From: Sapria himalayana
Lineage: Eukaryota; Streptophyta; Magnoliopsida; Malpighiales; Rafflesiaceae
DNA length: 64,000 nucleotides
NCBI GenBank assembly: GCA_029783825.1
Contig: JAREIK010003411.1
Location: 968,365-1,032,364, forward strand
Direction: 5' to 3'
Position 1 is the stretch's first letter. Every line of letters starts with the position of its first letter. Position numbers and translations under genes: made by a program. Under the pieces are notes generated by a model. That model did no database searches and had not been told where the DNA came from. It saw only the letters and a program-made list of their open reading frames with translations. This document shows, piece after piece, positions 61,222-64,000 of the stretch.

Positions 61222-61795
61222 ATGGTAGTACAAAACCCAGAAATCACCAATATAAGAAGCAAGAGAGACAACTCGGCCAAGCCAAATTTCAGCCTTGTCT
61301 ACCTTCCTTTCTTGCCAAAATAGCTTTGCAACAGCATAGATGGCATGGGAATCATGGGAATCATGCTCGCATTTCTTGACAGTGTCCATGCACCTGATTT
61401 TATGTTGAGAACAAGGAACCATCATTGTCGATGAAGCCCATAGTATGCCATTGCTACGACATTCCTACAGTGATTTGGCTATGAGTATATTAGCTTCTTT
61501 GTTGTTGAAATGCATGGATTAAACATGAATTAAAGCAAGTAACAACTCAAGATCATGAAGATTCTTATTCCTTGTCATAGTGAGAACTAAACGAGCATTG
61601 CTTAGCCCATTGATTCGCTCCTCAGGATTGGCAAGTGAGAACCATATCAATATCAAATTTGGGCAATTCTTCAACTCCTGCTCATATACAACCTTTACTT
61701 GTTCCCAATAGGCTGATCATTGTTCAAGTTGACCTAGCATCAGCCATAGCTTGAAGGATGAAAAATAGGTCTAACTCTCATCAGGTATAGGTGTC
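61222..61795 (-). pseudogene. Fragment of a PRP6/STA1-type pre-mRNA splicing factor
   Basis: On the minus strand one continuous frame of about 190 codons matches the HAT/TPR repeats of PRP6 (STABILIZED1 in Arabidopsis), a U4/U6.U5 tri-snRNP factor. In order: SSFKLWLMLGQLE, QVKVVYEQELKNCPNLILIW, FSLANPEERINGLSNARLVL, ILIAKSL (Lys-Ala-Leu in the family), NGILWAS, then KKCEHDSHDSHAIYAVAKLF, WQERKVDKAEIWLGRVVSLA and IGDFWVLYYH. Three in-frame stops (TGA, TAA, TAG) interrupt it and a small repeat HDSHDSH is inserted, so it is a pseudogene. Homology begins and ends abruptly. The absence of introns could mean retroposition, transposon capture, or a source region that lacks introns. Assignment is from memory of the family pattern. 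Confidence 0.82.
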
Positions 61796-61876
61796 AAGTG
61801 AATCTAGTGATTTGAGCATAGTCCACAATATGATATGATCTAGAATCATGCATGGACATTGGTCATGCTGCCCCAT

Positions 61877-62106
61877 GGCATGACACCCATCATGCCTCAT
61901 GTTGTGCCAGGCACAACACCTATCTTTCCTTGTGTCATGCCAAGCATGGTGACCATCATGCTTCATGTTGTGCTAGTCATGGCACCAATCATGCCTTTTA
62001 CTTTGTCAAGCATGATACTCATCATGCCTTTTGTCATGCTAGGCATGACACCCATCATGCCTCGTATCTTGCTAGGCATGGCCTTCATGCCAGGCATGTC
62101 AACACT
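61877..62106. repeat. Seven degenerate copies of a 33-bp CATG-rich unit
   Basis: Units begin at 61877, 61910, 61943, 61976, 62009, 62042 and 62075 (the last partial). The consensus resembles GGCATGACACCCATCATGCC followed by TCATGTTGTGCTA. Period 33 keeps frames open, but the predicted repeats (MTPIMPHVV-like or HDTHHAS-like) have no independent support. It follows directly after the PRP6-like fragment. Confidence 0.85.
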
Positions 62107-62773
62107 GGCCACATGATTTATTTTTTAAATTAACCATTTAAAAAAATGGCTTGCTTTGTTAGCAGGCCATTTTTTAAAATGGTCAGTGAGGATCAATAAG
62201 GATAGTGACATGACAATGTTTTTCATTGTCTTGTTGGAAAAATAAATTAAAAATATGCTTATTTGGGAGTTGTCGGATTATTTCCAATGACTCATTGGCA
62301 AAAATCTAATAGTTATCGAATTTTAGCCTAATATATATATTTATTCTTCATATTTAATTTATAAACTCTTCAATTCTCTTCTCCTCTTATTACTTTTAAA
62401 ATATTATTGTGCTTTATTATTTCTATTTTTTAAAATAAAATTTTTTATTATTTTTATTTTGCATATCAGAGTGCTAGTGTGATAATAATTTCATTATCGT
62501 GATGAGCAACGACATCTAAGCATGAGAATACAATTAAAACATTCAAAAAGTTTGCTAAGCATATAAAATTAAGGTATACATTATTATTTAATTTTTATAA
62601 CTTTATTTTATTTAGATTAACAAATAATTAAAAAATTAAATAAAATATTAAATAAAAAATACTTCCCTCCTTCTCTAGTTCTTATATTTTTAGTCTAGTC
62701 TTACAATTAAGCATTAAAAAAATAATAAATAATGAATTTAATGAAAATGAATTAGACATATATATAGATAATA
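62107..62773. other. AT-rich spacer, no gene seen
   Basis: Contains a short inverted motif AATGGCTTGC...GGCCATTTTTTAAAATGG near 62140-62180 and otherwise A/T-rich sequence. It may include the 5' flank of the hAT relic. Confidence 0.45.
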
Positions 62774-64000
62774 ATGTCGAAGAGTAATGCTTTTGATGCA
62801 TATATTGATAATAATGACAACTCGACCAGAAGCCTCGAAACTGAAACTAAGTTTTTTCCTATGATTTCAACACATTTGTCTAAAAACTTAAACAATATAA
62901 ACTTCAATAGTCTAGATGTACTTTAATATAATTAAAAATAAAAATGTTAGGGTATCAAAGAAGATTTGACATAATGTATATATTATAAAAAATACATACA
63001 AATAGAAATACTTGTGGCACTAGCCACTTTAAGAAATGTGTCAACCAATGCATCAAAATATATGGTGTATTAAATCCTAGGCAAATCTAATTTAGTGGTA
63101 GGGTCTTTGAAATTGATGTTGGATTAACTTCAAGTTTAGTAACCCCCTTCATTTATTGCAATGAGTTTGGGATGGAAGACATGACTAAATTAATTATTAT
63201 ATAAGTCTCTTGATTAAATTTTCAAATGATCTAAGAGTAATTAATATAATGCAAACCTATTCCTAATTTGGTTATGATATAATTATTATGATCACCATAT
63301 AATAGTAAAAATTATATAATAAAATATTTTAAACTAAAAAAATAATTAGTACTAAATAAACATAGGAAATATAGTTGAGTAGTGTCCGTGATGTCCGCCA
63401 ACTAGACTAGTAATGATGGTAAGCCATTTGCATACCTCGTCACACACAATGTTGATTCTAAGTAGAAACTAATTAAAAATTCTAAGATTTCCTAAGATCT
63501 TCCCTCCTCATGATGATTCCACCATATATGAGTGTCTAATTGGTATCTTTAAAAAATATGAAATTCTAAATAAAATTTTAAGTATTACATCCGATAATGC
63601 TTCAAATAATAGTGTAGTCATTGCATGTTTGTTAGAACTATTGGAAATAGACCCTTAGTTGGCATTTTTCATATTAGGTATATGTGTCATGTAATTAACC
63701 TAATAGCACAAGCAAAAATATATGTTATTTCACTCGTACTAGAAAACATAAGAAATTTATTAAAGTATCTTTGGATACTTAGTATATAACATGAGTTCCA
63801 CACTCTATGCTTATCAGTGAGCCTAAAAAAATTTAACTGAATATCATATACTATTGAAAATATACCAAACTAATGTTAGAGTCACGTATTGACGTCGTTC
63901 AACATATGATATATGACTTAAAATAATATGAGTGATAAAATTATTATTGACAATTCAGACTATGAGATAAATTTATGAAATACTTAAAAATCTTTTATAA
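62774..64000 (+). pseudogene. hAT-superfamily transposase relic (right end outside window)
   Basis: Plus-strand pieces follow a hAT (RICESLEEPER/DAYSLEEPER-like) transposase. An ATG at 62774 opens MSKSNAFDAY. A BED zinc-finger-like segment follows near 63007 (NTCGTSHFKKCVNQC), then VFEIDVGLTSSLVTPFIYCN, TSNDGKPFAYLVTHNVDSK (about 63410) and HDDSTIYECLIGIFKKYEIL. The catalytic-region signature ITSDNASNNSVVIACLLELL (about 63584-63640) is the hAT T-x-DNAxxN motif. FHIRYMCHVINLIAQAKIYV follows near 63668. Frames alternate and stops are frequent, so it is non-functional. The gene continues past 64000; terminal repeats are not visible here. Confidence 0.82.

Overview
The window looks like nuclear DNA of a flowering plant. 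The signs are an AP2/ERF gene with a cytokinin-response-factor (CRF) motif, CACTA elements with TNP2-type and Transposase_24-type proteins, Ty1/copia and Ty3/gypsy remnants, and L1-type LINEs whose ORF1 carries a DUF4283-like domain. The species cannot be told from this sequence. The region is repeat-dominated: only one gene looks intact, the CRF/ERF gene at 22189-23160 on the minus strand. Everything else is transposon, transposon relic, captured or retroposed gene fragment, or simple-sequence array.

Layout. 0.5-4.3 kb: LINE 1 (minus), broken at its 5' end in the endonuclease domain, next to a (TTC)n block. 5.7-10.2 kb: LINE 2 of the same family (minus), with ORF1, RT, zf-RVT and RNase H but no endonuclease. 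Its ORF1 is split by a 996-bp GC-rich hAT-type non-autonomous element (8472-9467) that carries 29 perfect copies of an 18-bp unit and has an 8-bp target duplication. 10.2-14.5 kb: a pyrimidine (TTC/TCC) tract of about 4.3 kb. 14.6-15.0 kb: a GCTAGCCTAGG-type minisatellite. 15.06-21.84 kb: AC-rich arrays interrupted by a possible hAT-like insertion at 19.16-19.81 kb and ending in G-rich decamers. 21.9-24.2 kb: the CRF gene with a probable 5' UTR intron, a 15-bp x4 promoter repeat and an upstream inverted-repeat MITE. 24.5-27.2 kb: TA-rich arrays.

27224-35439: a full-length but decayed CACTA element (plus strand) with a TAT target duplication. 36.5-39.9 kb: a Ty1/copia gag-pol relic (minus). 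40.2-40.8 kb: a Ty3/gypsy gag fragment (plus). 40.8-47.4 kb: AT-rich DNA without a recognisable gene. 48181-50949 and 57433-60108: two LINEs of a second family (minus), each with recognisable target duplications in TA/CA microsatellite. 50967-57199: a second CACTA copy (minus), which is the first element minus one internal segment of about 2 kb. 61.22-61.80 kb: a pseudogene fragment of a PRP6/STA1-type splicing factor (minus). 61.88-62.10 kb: a 33-bp CATG-rich array. 62.77-64.0 kb: a hAT transposase relic that runs off the right edge.

I see no operon-like or pathway-like collaboration. The biology on view is a microsatellite-rich, repeatedly invaded chromosomal region around one regulatory gene. 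Most apparent long reading frames in the simple repeats are artefacts of units whose length is a multiple of three. No convincing new functional system was found. The most informative observations are the hAT insertion whose removal restores the host LINE frame, the parent/deletion-derivative CACTA pair, and the PRP6-type gene fragment.
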